Positions 14,165-21,622 of a stretch of DNA of 23,799 nucleotides are shown in pieces (position 1 is the first letter of the stretch; each line of letters begins with the position of its first letter). The notes beneath the pieces were generated by a model. It was not told the origin of the DNA. It made no database searches and saw only the letters and a program-made list of their open reading frames with translations. The translations under genes and the position numbers were made by a program. Origin of the DNA: CAZOSF01 sp964582415. Its GTDB lineage: Bacteria; Bacteroidota; Bacteroidia; Flavobacteriales; Flavobacteriaceae. The stretch lies in NCBI GenBank assembly GCA_964582415.1, contig CAZOSF010000039.1:1-23799 (forward strand), written 5' to 3'.

Positions 14165-14219
14165 AGAAATGTGAGATGCTTGCCCGAACGTGTAAAGGGA
14201 GGTGAGAGGTGAGTAGTAG
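14164..14219. repeat. Heptamer-phased purine-rich repeat (GAGGTGA type)
   Basis: Just after the stop codon the spacer shows 7-base periodicity: GAGAAAT next to GTGAGAT (14164-14177), and two exact tandem GAGGTGA copies (14199-14212). The consensus differs from the GTTGTCG family. The 130-bp spacer shows no terminator. Confidence 0.35.
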
Positions 14220-14294
14220 CTAACTGAAAATTAACATTCCTTAAATTACTTGTCTCTGCTTTTTAGATTTCGAAGGGTATACTATTAAAAAAGG

Positions 14295-15080
14295 ATGCGA
14301 AATAAATTAAATGACGTAAAACAAACCATTGGATTTTTTTCAATTACGATTGCTTGGACATTGATGAATATCATCAATTCAGTCTATATTGCTTTTGAAG
14401 ACGGGAAAGCCACAGATAGCGGAGTAATAATTTTCTGGTCTGGACTATTCATCTTTATCGGCTGGATTTTTTTTCTAATATGGCCAATAAGTTTAATTGA
14501 TCACTCAAAGAGGATACTGCAACCTATGCGCTTTACAGCGCTCTCAGTTTTGTATGCAGCAATTGTATACTTTCTGATTGTGGGTGGACTTTTTCGAAGT
14601 ATTGAGTTACTCTGGATGTTTCTTCCTCAAGCAATTTTAACTGGCCTTTTATTTGGCCTAACCCATTCGATGCTAATGAAATCTAAGAAGTTGATTCATT
14701 TTTTATATGGCCGTCCGTTATCGAAATCTCTTCTATTTGTCTCACCTATTTTTATTTTGGTGTTTTTCTTATGGATCTTACCTATGGTCGCTCCGGCATT
14801 GGTTTTCCGGTTTGTTCCCGATGAAGTGAGAGATTCAATTATTGTGCGTACCATCCCCAAATTTGAGGTTGGGGATGATATTCAATTACTTCAAAATGCA
14901 CTGCCGGGGTATTTGGACCATATTCAAGGTGGAGTTGGCAATATGTTCGCAATAATGGAAGATTTTACCTTTGTTTTGCAAGTAAATTGTGGTAAAATAA
15001 TCCGATTGGAATACGGGCAAAATCAATTTGATATCGACGGGACGATCTATGGAAAATTACAAAATAGTCCCTGCCCGTAA
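14295..15080 (+). CDS. Membrane protein of unknown function
   Basis: The 261 residues carry about five hydrophobic segments (approximately 10-30, 40-66, 77-98, 105-128 and 150-178). A C-terminal soluble region of about 85 residues follows that is probably extracytoplasmic (FEVGDDIQLLQNALPGYLDHIQ, and LEYGQNQFDIDGTIYGKL). I do not recognise the family. It starts a run of small, A/T-richer genes (14295-16523) that look different in composition from the enzymes around them. The ATG at 14295 directly follows AAGG, which is too close to act as a normal ribosome binding site. Confidence 0.7.
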   Translation: MRNKLNDVKQTIGFFSITIAWTLMNIINSVYIAFEDGKATDSGVIIFWSGLFIFIGWIFFLIWPISLIDHSKRILQPMRFTALSVLYAAIVYFLIVGGLFRSIELLWMFLPQAILTGLLFGLTHSMLMKSKKLIHFLYGRPLSKSLLFVSPIFILVFFLWILPMVAPALVFRFVPDEVRDSIIVRTIPKFEVGDDIQLLQNALPGYLDHIQGGVGNMFAIMEDFTFVLQVNCGKIIRLEYGQNQFDIDGTIYGKLQNSPCP

Positions 15081-15108
15081 AAAAGAGTAATAAAGCGAGT
15101 AAAAGTTA

Positions 15109-15116
15109 TACTTTTA
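15109..15116 (+). promoter_or_regulatory. Weak -7 element candidate (TACTTTTA)
   Basis: TACTTTTA fits seven of eight positions of TAnnTTTG and lies just 7 bases before the ATG at 15124, which would give a nearly leaderless message. No TTG -33 box is seen, so the call is weak. Confidence 0.22.
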
Positions 15117-15123
15117 TTGAAGC

Positions 15124-15516
15124 ATGATTTTATATTTCAACTGTCCAAATTGCAAAACCGAGAACCGATTCAAATCCAAATCGGAAACTAGGGTGGAGCT
15201 GGCCATGAAGCATGGAAAAAAAATGGATTTGAAGTGCGCCGAATGTGAAAAGACTGCCATCATTTCAATCAATAAAATATATGCTAAACCATCTAAAAAG
15301 TTAATCTTTATTGCCGGGGCGGTATTTTTAATTGGCTCATTAATTGTATTGTATTACGTTAGACAGATGATTATGTACTATGATACCACGATGGGAATAT
15401 ATCGTGTGGCTTTAGGATTGGTATTTCCTGCTGCAATATACCTGACGCTAAATCGAGAAGATAGGAATCGAGTAAGTACCTTTAATAGATCATACATCAA
15501 TGATCGCACAGATTAA
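15124..15516 (+). CDS. Zinc-ribbon membrane protein, unknown function
   Basis: The 130 residues start with a rubredoxin-like zinc ribbon (CPNC at residues 8-11 and CAEC at about 39-42). Two hydrophobic helices follow (LIFIAGAVFLIGSLIVLYYV and YRVALGLVFPAAIYLTL) with a short connecting loop. The ribbon would face the cytoplasm. Neighbours are a membrane protein upstream (43-base spacer) and a lipoprotein that overlaps its 3' end by 17 bases, so these may be co-transcribed envelope proteins. Function unknown. Confidence 0.74.
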   Translation: MILYFNCPNCKTENRFKSKSETRVELAMKHGKKMDLKCAECEKTAIISINKIYAKPSKKLIFIAGAVFLIGSLIVLYYVRQMIMYYDTTMGIYRVALGLVFPAAIYLTLNREDRNRVSTFNRSYINDRTD

Positions 15517-15865
15517 ACATTTATACCTTAGGATTAAGAATCTTTCATTTTTGTTGATTTTTATACCCCTAATCATGTTTTCTTGCAATAAGACTGTGGA
15601 ATCTGATTTCGACAAAAATTTGCTGATGGGAGCATGGGGACAAAGTCTGGAAGAAGATTCCGATTTTCGAATAGGAGAAGATGAATTTTTTATCGTTGAC
15701 GTTTTTGAGACGTCACATTATTCGCTTTCCCACGATACGATTATAATAGTAGGGAGCAGTTATTATGAAACTGGGACAATTAAAAAGTTAACGGCAGACT
15801 CACTTGTGATTGATTGGGTTGACATTGGCGTTACACGCCGTTATATACGATTAAGCCAAAGATGA
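15500..15865 (+). CDS. Small putative lipoprotein, lipocalin-like pattern
   Basis: This 121-residue protein has an N-terminal basic stretch, a hydrophobic core (LSFLLIFIPLIMF) and a lipobox-type cysteine (MFSC, then NKTVESDFD), so it is probably a lipidated envelope protein. The mature part has LLMGAWGQSLEED, then short beta strands ending in IKKLTADSLVIDWVD. That spacing is typical of small lipocalin-like lipoproteins of Bacteroidota, but the similarity is only at pattern level. Its start overlaps the previous gene by 17 bases, implying coupled translation. Function unknown. Confidence 0.7.
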   Translation: MIAQIKHLYLRIKNLSFLLIFIPLIMFSCNKTVESDFDKNLLMGAWGQSLEEDSDFRIGEDEFFIVDVFETSHYSLSHDTIIIVGSSYYETGTIKKLTADSLVIDWVDIGVTRRYIRLSQR

Positions 15866-15989
15866 AAATAGGGGTGGGATCGTTAATTAGAAATTAACAA
15901 TTACCAATGTCGTGTGGGAAGAACCCTGAAAAAGCACCATCCTCGATTTTGTTGGAAAGCGCCTTCGAAAGTCAAGTAAGAAAAACACT

Positions 15990-16523
15990 GTGATACAAAA
16001 AACAATTTATTCAATTACGTTTTTAATTCTGGTTGCAAGTTTTGCTCAGAAGCAGCCGCAACTACACCATGGTGACAACAGAATTGCGGGATGCCAAACG
16101 TACACGTATTTGAAATCTGAATTCGAAAACCATCCGTCTGAATTTAAAGAAATGGGGGCAGACACCATTACGAATTGGCAACTTTATAAAGATGCTGAAT
16201 TGTTATTTGCAAGTAACCTATTTGACTCGAACAGGTATACTGTTGAAATAAAAAGGTCGGACAAATTTGAAAACTTGATCTTGACTTTTTTTAACGACTT
16301 CAACAATGAAATTATAAAACGTGAAATAACATTAGTTGCGGATAACACAACTGTTGCAACCTTTGAAAATGAAAATAGAAGCCATTCCCCTTTTCCAATA
16401 GATAAATTCATTTTGGACGGAATAAGAAAAAGAATTCCGAACAAGGAAATTAAAATTATCTATTCTGACCCGATACAAAAAAATGGAATTATCGTTGGAC
16501 TTTTGAAATTGACGAATGAATAG
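15990..16523 (+). CDS. Exported protein of unknown function (GTG start)
   Basis: The 177 residues begin with a short signal peptide (MIQKTIYSITFLILVASFAQ). The mature protein is rich in Lys, Asn and Asp with amphipathic strands, and has a single cysteine in RIAGCQTYTYL. No ATG lies between the upstream in-frame TGA (15927) and the signal peptide, so GTG at 15990 is the start. The DNA is A/T-rich with homopolymer A/T runs, unlike the flanking hydrolases, which fits recent acquisition or weak selection. The cysteine segment after the signal (AGCQT) loosely resembles EGCNT in the exported protein at 11989, but this is too short to prove relationship. Function unknown. Confidence 0.66.
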   Translation: MIQKTIYSITFLILVASFAQKQPQLHHGDNRIAGCQTYTYLKSEFENHPSEFKEMGADTITNWQLYKDAELLFASNLFDSNRYTVEIKRSDKFENLILTFFNDFNNEIIKREITLVADNTTVATFENENRSHSPFPIDKFILDGIRKRIPNKEIKIIYSDPIQKNGIIVGLLKLTNE

Positions 16524-16560
16524 AGAAGAAAGAATAGCCATCGCATTAAAACGTAAATAA

Positions 16561-17631
16561 ATGGTGAATAAAATTCTACTTCTTGGCTTTTTCATACTCG
16601 TAGCTTCCTGCAAGGAATCAACAGAGAAAAGTGCCACGCAAATACCCGAACCGGTCAAGTCAACCCCTACGGTAGTGAAAAACTTTGAAGCGGTGACGTT
16701 TGCTCCCGATTATGATTCGACCTTAGTGAGTCAATACATCCGAAGTATTTTCCAGGATTCGAAAGGGAATTTATGGTTTGGTACCATAGGGGAAGGTGTT
16801 GTAAAGTATGATGTAAACACACTTACCTACTATTCAATTCCTGAGGGATTTATTAATGAAACAGTGTATGCCATCAATGAAGATAAGGGCGGCAATCTCT
16901 GGTTCGGAACCGACCAAGGTGTGTATCGTTTTGATGGTAGAACGTTCAGAAATTATAATGAAAAGGATGGACTATTACATCTTGATATTAGTCGCAAAAG
17001 CATTCTTGTCGATGCCTCCGGAAAAATTTGGGTGGGGACCCATGGCGGTGTGTATCAATATGACCCAGATGCCGATAGCCAAAGAAAACCCTCGTTTTCA
17101 TTGTTTCCATTGCTTTCTGGGATCAACGTTGCCGGCATTATGGAAGATAAGCAAGGAGCTATTTGGTTTGCTACTTCCAATCAAGGGGTCTTCCGCTATC
17201 ATGGAAAGCAGGTAGTGCATTATGATGAAATCGACGGCCTAGGGAATAATTATGCAGGAGGTATAGCCCAGGACAAAAATGGAAATGTTTGGTTTACCAT
17301 GAAAAACGGTATTTGTAAATTCGATGGGGAAACCTTTACAAAGTACACCCCTGAAGACGGATTGGGAGGTTCAGAATTTTGGGGAATACTCATAGAAGAG
17401 TCAGGAATTATTTGGGTTACGGCAAGAGGGGCCACGACACGATTTGATCCCTCCATTCCAGTATCCAGTCCTGAAGCGTTCAGAGTATTTACCCCAGAAG
17501 ATGGTTTTACCTGTTGTGTCCAGAGTATGTATCAGGATACATCCGGAACGGTATGGTTCGGCACAGGCCAGGGCCTTTTTAAATGTAAGGAGGCTCGAAT
17601 GTATAAAGTAAAACAGAAGGGCCCTTGGTAA
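16561..17631 (+). CDS. Seven-bladed 'two-component regulator propeller' lipoprotein without a kinase
   Basis: This 356-residue protein has a lipoprotein signal (LGFFILVASC, with Cys at about residue 17, then KES). Seven repeats of the Reg_prop type follow, each with a DxxGxxWFGT-like strand: NLWFGT, NLWFGT, KIWVGT, AIWFAT, NVWFTM, IIWVTA and TVWFGT. Several end in GVYRFDG and a DGL turn. Seven repeats make a complete beta-propeller. In Bacteroidota such propellers usually form the periplasmic sensor of hybrid two-component systems (for example for glycans). Here the protein ends just after the last blade, with no Y_Y_Y domain, membrane helix or kinase. It could be a surface or periplasmic ligand-binding protein serving the exported enzymes downstream, or an orphan sensor. 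The next gene starts 75 bases later. Confidence 0.9.
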   Translation: MVNKILLLGFFILVASCKESTEKSATQIPEPVKSTPTVVKNFEAVTFAPDYDSTLVSQYIRSIFQDSKGNLWFGTIGEGVVKYDVNTLTYYSIPEGFINETVYAINEDKGGNLWFGTDQGVYRFDGRTFRNYNEKDGLLHLDISRKSILVDASGKIWVGTHGGVYQYDPDADSQRKPSFSLFPLLSGINVAGIMEDKQGAIWFATSNQGVFRYHGKQVVHYDEIDGLGNNYAGGIAQDKNGNVWFTMKNGICKFDGETFTKYTPEDGLGGSEFWGILIEESGIIWVTARGATTRFDPSIPVSSPEAFRVFTPEDGFTCCVQSMYQDTSGTVWFGTGQGLFKCKEARMYKVKQKGPW

Positions 17632-17706
17632 TCATTATGAAAATAGCCTAATTTAGAGTGTATAGAAATCCATTGAGATATGATACGAATAGCATTCCTT
17701 ACCCCC

Positions 17707-18882
17707 ATGAAGCATATTATTTCAACTTTATTTGTTTTGTTGCTTTGTTCGTTGGCCTACGGACAAAAACCAAGGGCAAGAGATTTGGGAGTTCCCTTTG
17801 TTGGAACCCCAGGACCCTTCAACGCCATCACCGATGTAGCGGGTGTTGAGGTGGGCTATAGTACCATTATTTCCGGTGAGGGAGAAAATACATTAGGAGT
17901 AGGACCCGTAAGAACCGGAGTTACCGCCATCTTCCCTAGGGGAAAAGCCAAGAAATTCAGTCCGGTATATGCCAATTGGTACAGCCTTAATGGTAATGGG
18001 GAAATGACGGGAACTACCTGGGTAACCGAGTCGGGGTTTTTGGAAACTCCCATAATGATTACCAATACGAACAGCGTTGGGGAAGTGCGGCAGGCCGTTC
18101 TAAAATGGTTTGTGGATACCAACTGGTACAAGGGAGAAGAAGAGTGGTATACCTATCCCGTGGTAGCTGAAACCTACGATGGCTTTTTAAATGATATTTA
18201 CGGTTTTCACGTGAAAGAGCAACATGTTTTAGAGGCCATAAATAATGCCAATAGTGGAAAGATAGCTGAAGGAAACGTTGGAGGTGGAACGGGAATGACC
18301 TGTTTGGGATTTAAAGGCGGAACGGGGACGTCTTCTCGAGTGATTACGATCTCTGGTCAAGAATTTACCATTGGGGCCTTGGTTCAGTCTAATTTTGGAT
18401 CGAAACGAAACCTCACCATTGCTGGAGTACCCGTAGGTGAAGCATTACGGGATACTTTGAATGAAGTATACAAAGCTCCTCCTAAATCTCATAGGGAACC
18501 TGGGGATGGATCCATTATTGTTATCGTTGCCACCGATATTCCGTTATTGCCGCACCAGTTGAAGCGGGTAGCCCAGCGAATTTCTATCGGTATGGGATTA
18601 ACAGGAGGTCGCGGTAGCAATGGCTCTGGAGATATTTTTTTAGCCTTTTCCACGGCGAATGAGCAAGCATTTAATCGAGAGAAAACCATATCGGTAGAAA
18701 CGCTTTCGAATGATTTAATGACCCCAGTATTCGAAGCAACGGTACAGGCAGTGGAAGAAGCAATTATTAATGCCATGGTAGCTGCAGAAACCATGGAAGG
18801 CATCAATGGCAATAAAGCCTATGCGCTTCCGCATGATTTACTCATTGAAACGCTAAAGAAATACAATCGGTTAACTAAATAA
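17707..18882 (+). CDS. Exported P1 family (DmpA/S58) aminopeptidase
   Basis: This is an Ntn-type, self-processing aminopeptidase of family S58 (DmpA, D-aminopeptidase/beta-peptidyl aminopeptidase type). The start at 17707 gives a good signal peptide (MKHIISTLFVLLLCSLAYGQ) and 391 residues; an in-frame ATG at 17680 would add nine residues before it. The N-terminal RARDLGVPFVGTPGPFNAITDV and VGYSTI are family hallmarks, and GNVGGGTGM follows mid-way. The autoproteolysis/nucleophile motif is NGSGD, with Ser at residue 307, followed by the family sequence IFLAFSTAN. It probably cleaves N-terminal D- or beta-amino acids or amides in the periplasm. The RidA-like lipoprotein begins 11 bases downstream. 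Confidence 0.92.
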   Translation: MKHIISTLFVLLLCSLAYGQKPRARDLGVPFVGTPGPFNAITDVAGVEVGYSTIISGEGENTLGVGPVRTGVTAIFPRGKAKKFSPVYANWYSLNGNGEMTGTTWVTESGFLETPIMITNTNSVGEVRQAVLKWFVDTNWYKGEEEWYTYPVVAETYDGFLNDIYGFHVKEQHVLEAINNANSGKIAEGNVGGGTGMTCLGFKGGTGTSSRVITISGQEFTIGALVQSNFGSKRNLTIAGVPVGEALRDTLNEVYKAPPKSHREPGDGSIIVIVATDIPLLPHQLKRVAQRISIGMGLTGGRGSNGSGDIFLAFSTANEQAFNREKTISVETLSNDLMTPVFEATVQAVEEAIINAMVAAETMEGINGNKAYALPHDLLIETLKKYNRLTK

Positions 18883-18893
18883 AAATCAATAAC

Positions 18894-19412
18894 ATGAAAA
18901 AACCAACCAACTGTCTTGCTCTTGTATCCTTACTTCTTATTTTGACTTTTGGCATGCAAAGCTGTGATCAGAAACAAAAAGAAGAAATCCAAGAAACTGA
19001 AAAAGAAGTCGTCGTAACTTCCGAGAAACCCGAGTATTTTTTACTCCGTCCTGAAGTGGAGAATGCGTATGGCTATTCCCATGCCGTGAAAATTGGCAAT
19101 GATATCAAGATCTCTGGAGCCGTGAGCATGGATGATCAAGGAAATCCCACGGCCATTGGTGATATGGAACAACAGATGAAAAACTGTTATGCCGACCTTG
19201 AAAAGATCTTGAAACACTTCGGTTGTACCTTCGATGATGTGGTGGTCGAAAACGTTTTTACCACCAACATGCCCTTGTTTTTGGAGAAATCGGTGTATCG
19301 CAACGAGCTTTATAAAAATGGATTCCCAATAGGTTCATGGTTAGGGGTAAAGGAATTGGCCTTGCCAGAATTCATGATTGAAATTGAACTGGAGGTGCAT
19401 AAGTCGGAATAG
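18894..19412 (+). CDS. RidA-like (YjgF/UK114) lipoprotein lacking the catalytic arginine
   Basis: This 172-residue protein has a lipoprotein signal (LILTFGMQSC) followed by a charged linker of about 30 residues (start DQKQKEE). A single Rid domain then follows: YGYSHAVKIGNDIKISGAVSMDDQG, DMEQQMKNCYADLEKILKHFGCTFDDVVVENVFTT, and YKNGFPIGSWLGVKELALP. Cytoplasmic RidA hydrolyses reactive 2-aminoacrylate-type enamines using a conserved Arg in a P-A-R-S-like segment. Here that segment reads PIGSWLGV, with Gly at the Arg position. The protein is therefore a Rid-family member that is both lipid-anchored and probably not a RidA deaminase. The KEE shortly after the Cys could help surface export in Bacteroidota, which is inference. 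It is encoded between an aminopeptidase and a serine hydrolase. Confidence 0.9.
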   Translation: MKKPTNCLALVSLLLILTFGMQSCDQKQKEEIQETEKEVVVTSEKPEYFLLRPEVENAYGYSHAVKIGNDIKISGAVSMDDQGNPTAIGDMEQQMKNCYADLEKILKHFGCTFDDVVVENVFTTNMPLFLEKSVYRNELYKNGFPIGSWLGVKELALPEFMIEIELEVHKSE

Positions 19413-19438
19413 TATCCTAAAAAATGGATACTGGTATC
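19410..19438 (+). other. Overlapping inverted repeats at the end of the RidA-like gene
   Basis: AGTATCC (19411-19417) pairs with GGATACT (19426-19432) around an 8-base A-rich loop, and the stem includes part of the TAG stop codon. The 3' arm also forms a second dyad, GATAC-TG-GTATC (19427-19438), which excludes the first. No T-tract follows, so it is not a standard terminator. It may be an operator or an RNA switch within the cluster. Confidence 0.35.
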
Positions 19439-19489
19439 TCCTCTTCAGGATTCTATCAATTGTTGGCGTCTAACCAGTAACTAAACGAG

Positions 19490-20986
19490 ATGAAAAAAGC
19501 AATTATAATTCCCATTACCTTATTACTATGCCTATGTTTGTGCTCATGTAAGGATACGGCACTTTCCATAGAAAAAAACACCAATAAGTACGAACGGATT
19601 TTATCTGAACTCCACAAAAGAGGGCAATTTAATGGGAATGCCCTTATTCTAGAAAATGGGGAAATTGCTTTTCAAGGTGCTTTTGGTATCCGAAGTATCG
19701 ACCCATTGGATTCGCTAAATCTCAACACAGCGTTCCGATTGGGGTCGATCAGTAAAACCTTTACGTCTGCCGCTATAATGATCTTGAATGAGCAAGGAAA
19801 ATTAAGTTATGATCAGGATGTGCGGGAGTTCCTTCCCGAATTACCCTATGAAGGTATAACCATCCGAAACTTGCTGAATCATACTTCCGGTATTCCAGAT
19901 TATATGGAATTGATGGATACTCATTGGAAACGGGATCTTGACTTTGAGAATCCAGAAAAAGCTATTTCAGGCAATGAAGATATTTTAAAGATGCTGGTGG
20001 AATTTCAACCTCCTCTTCTTTTCAAACCAATGGAGAAATGGGAGTATTCAAATACGGGATACGTTTTGCTTGCCATTATAGTCTCAAGGGTTTCGCAGTC
20101 TTCATTTGCAGATTTCTTAGCCGAGAATATATTTAAACCTGCGGGTATGGACAATACTTGTGTTTATAGATATGTTCAAGGACCAGATATTAATATGCCC
20201 AATCGCGCCTTTGGTTTCAGTGAAGGCTTGCTGGGAAAGTTGACCTGGGTAGACTATCATTATTTGAACCACGCCCAAGGCGATGGGGGGATTTATTCGA
20301 CCCTTGGCGATTTACTTAATTGGGATAGAATTTTGTATACCGATAAAATTGTATCCGAGGAAACCAAAAGGGAGGCCTTCACGCCCGCTGTTCTAACCGA
20401 TGGATCGGAAACGCCCTATGGTTTTGGTTGGTTTATTGAAGAATCTTCCGCAGGTAAAAGAGTTGTTCAACATTCTGGGGGATGGGTAGGATTCATCAAT
20501 CACTTTTATCGTGAGATTGATGCCGATAATTGCATCATCCTGCTTACCAACAATTCATCGTTTAACAATACCCAAGATCTATTGATAAAAGTTATGCAAA
20601 ATCAACCCTTTGAAATGCCCAAAATAAAAGGCTTTAAGAAGGTAGGGGATTTGGCAATGACACAAGGAGCGGATGCTGCTATCGATTTATACAAAGTGAT
20701 GAAAAGCGATAGCTCCGACTATTACATCATCGACGAGAGACAGATGAATGTGATTGGATACGAATTATTGAATGCCGACAGAGTGGAAGACGCTCTCAAA
20801 GTGTTTAAACTAAATATAGAAGAAAACCCAAATTCAGCCAATGCCTATGATAGTTATGGCGATGGACTGCTAAAAATAGGGGACACCTTGAATGCCCTCC
20901 TGAATTTTAAAAGGACAGTGGAATTGGATTCTTCCTTTTGGATTGCGAAAGAGAAAATCACGAAATTGTCCAAAGTAAAAAAGTAA
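19490..20986 (+). CDS. Serine hydrolase lipoprotein (class C beta-lactamase/AmpC-like fold) with TPR-like C-terminus
   Basis: The 498-residue protein carries a lipoprotein signal (LLLCLCLCSC, then KDT). The penicillin-binding/beta-lactamase-fold domain has all three motifs: SISK (S86-x-x-K89, nucleophile and base), YSN (Y186-S187-N188) and HSGG (328-331) in place of KTG. Members include D-aminopeptidases, esterases and DD-peptidases as well as class C beta-lactamases, so the substrate is open and antibiotic resistance should not be assumed. Residues about 375-498 form a helical tail with a TPR-like pattern (GYELLNADRVEDALKVFKLN, NSANAYDSYGDGLLKIGD). It lies 77 bases after the RidA-like gene and 20 before the HutD-like gene. 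Confidence 0.92.
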   Translation: MKKAIIIPITLLLCLCLCSCKDTALSIEKNTNKYERILSELHKRGQFNGNALILENGEIAFQGAFGIRSIDPLDSLNLNTAFRLGSISKTFTSAAIMILNEQGKLSYDQDVREFLPELPYEGITIRNLLNHTSGIPDYMELMDTHWKRDLDFENPEKAISGNEDILKMLVEFQPPLLFKPMEKWEYSNTGYVLLAIIVSRVSQSSFADFLAENIFKPAGMDNTCVYRYVQGPDINMPNRAFGFSEGLLGKLTWVDYHYLNHAQGDGGIYSTLGDLLNWDRILYTDKIVSEETKREAFTPAVLTDGSETPYGFGWFIEESSAGKRVVQHSGGWVGFINHFYREIDADNCIILLTNNSSFNNTQDLLIKVMQNQPFEMPKIKGFKKVGDLAMTQGADAAIDLYKVMKSDSSDYYIIDERQMNVIGYELLNADRVEDALKVFKLNIEENPNSANAYDSYGDGLLKIGDTLNALLNFKRTVELDSSFWIAKEKITKLSKVKK

Positions 20987-21006
20987 GAGGTCTTTTGGAT
21001 AATAAA

Positions 21007-21564
21007 ATGAAAATCATACGATCGGCCGATTTTAAAACGACGCACTGGTCGGGTGGTACCACTACCGAACTTTTTATTTATCCCCCCGGTAGTGAGTATA
21101 CCCAACGGAATTTTACTTTTCGTCTCAGTAGGGCAACCATCGAAGTGGAGCATTCGGATTTTACGCCCCTGCCAGGTGTGAGAAGGAAATTAATGCTCTT
21201 GGAAGGGGCGTTGGAACTGATTCATAAGGATCACTACCGTAAAAAATTACTTCCTCTGGAGTTTGATGTTTTTCTTGGAGATTGGGAAACACAAAGCATG
21301 GGTAAAGCCACCGATTTTAACTTGATGCTGAGAGAATCTGCAGATGGTATATTTAAGGTTATTAAATCTCAAGAAAAGCAATCTTTCAACTTTAGAATAG
21401 ATCGCGATTTCATACTTTTTTACGCACTGAAGAAAGGGATCTTGATTGAAGACATGCATCTAAGTCAGGGAGATATTCTGGTTTTAAATGATTCTGAAAA
21501 GGAGGAAATCTCGTTTGAATTGGATCAAGGAGCGGTGGTCATCGTAACGGAAGTAAATTTGTAA
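21007..21564 (+). CDS. HutD/Ves family cupin-fold protein
   Basis: This 185-residue cytoplasmic protein resembles HutD/Ves (DUF886): the start KIIRSADFKTTHWSGGTTTELFIYPPGS, then FTFRLSRATIEVEHSDFTPLPGVRRKLMLLEGALEL, are the family's conserved segments. HutD accompanies histidine-utilisation genes in many bacteria and may bind small ligands such as formylated intermediates; its function is not settled. No hut catabolic gene is visible here. ATG 21007 is used because it starts at the conserved region; a frame running back into the preceding gene (20938) is not credible. The 20-base spacer to the hydrolase suggests one transcript. It is the only gene of the 16561-22156 set without an export signal. 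Confidence 0.85.
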   Translation: MKIIRSADFKTTHWSGGTTTELFIYPPGSEYTQRNFTFRLSRATIEVEHSDFTPLPGVRRKLMLLEGALELIHKDHYRKKLLPLEFDVFLGDWETQSMGKATDFNLMLRESADGIFKVIKSQEKQSFNFRIDRDFILFYALKKGILIEDMHLSQGDILVLNDSEKEEISFELDQGAVVIVTEVNL

Positions 21565-21622
21565 ATAGAGCAATTGCAGTTTGGTAAGCCACTCCAATTA
21601 TTTCAAGACAAAAAGTAGTAAT

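Noticed and set aside
19490..20986. Antibiotic-resistance beta-lactamase
   Set aside because: The motifs are those of the broad serine hydrolase family; the YSN/HSGG variants and the TPR-like tail do not specify beta-lactam hydrolysis.
20938..21006. Upstream extension of the HutD-like protein into the serine hydrolase gene
   Set aside because: The extra residues overlap the hydrolase C-terminus in another frame and are not part of the family's conserved start.
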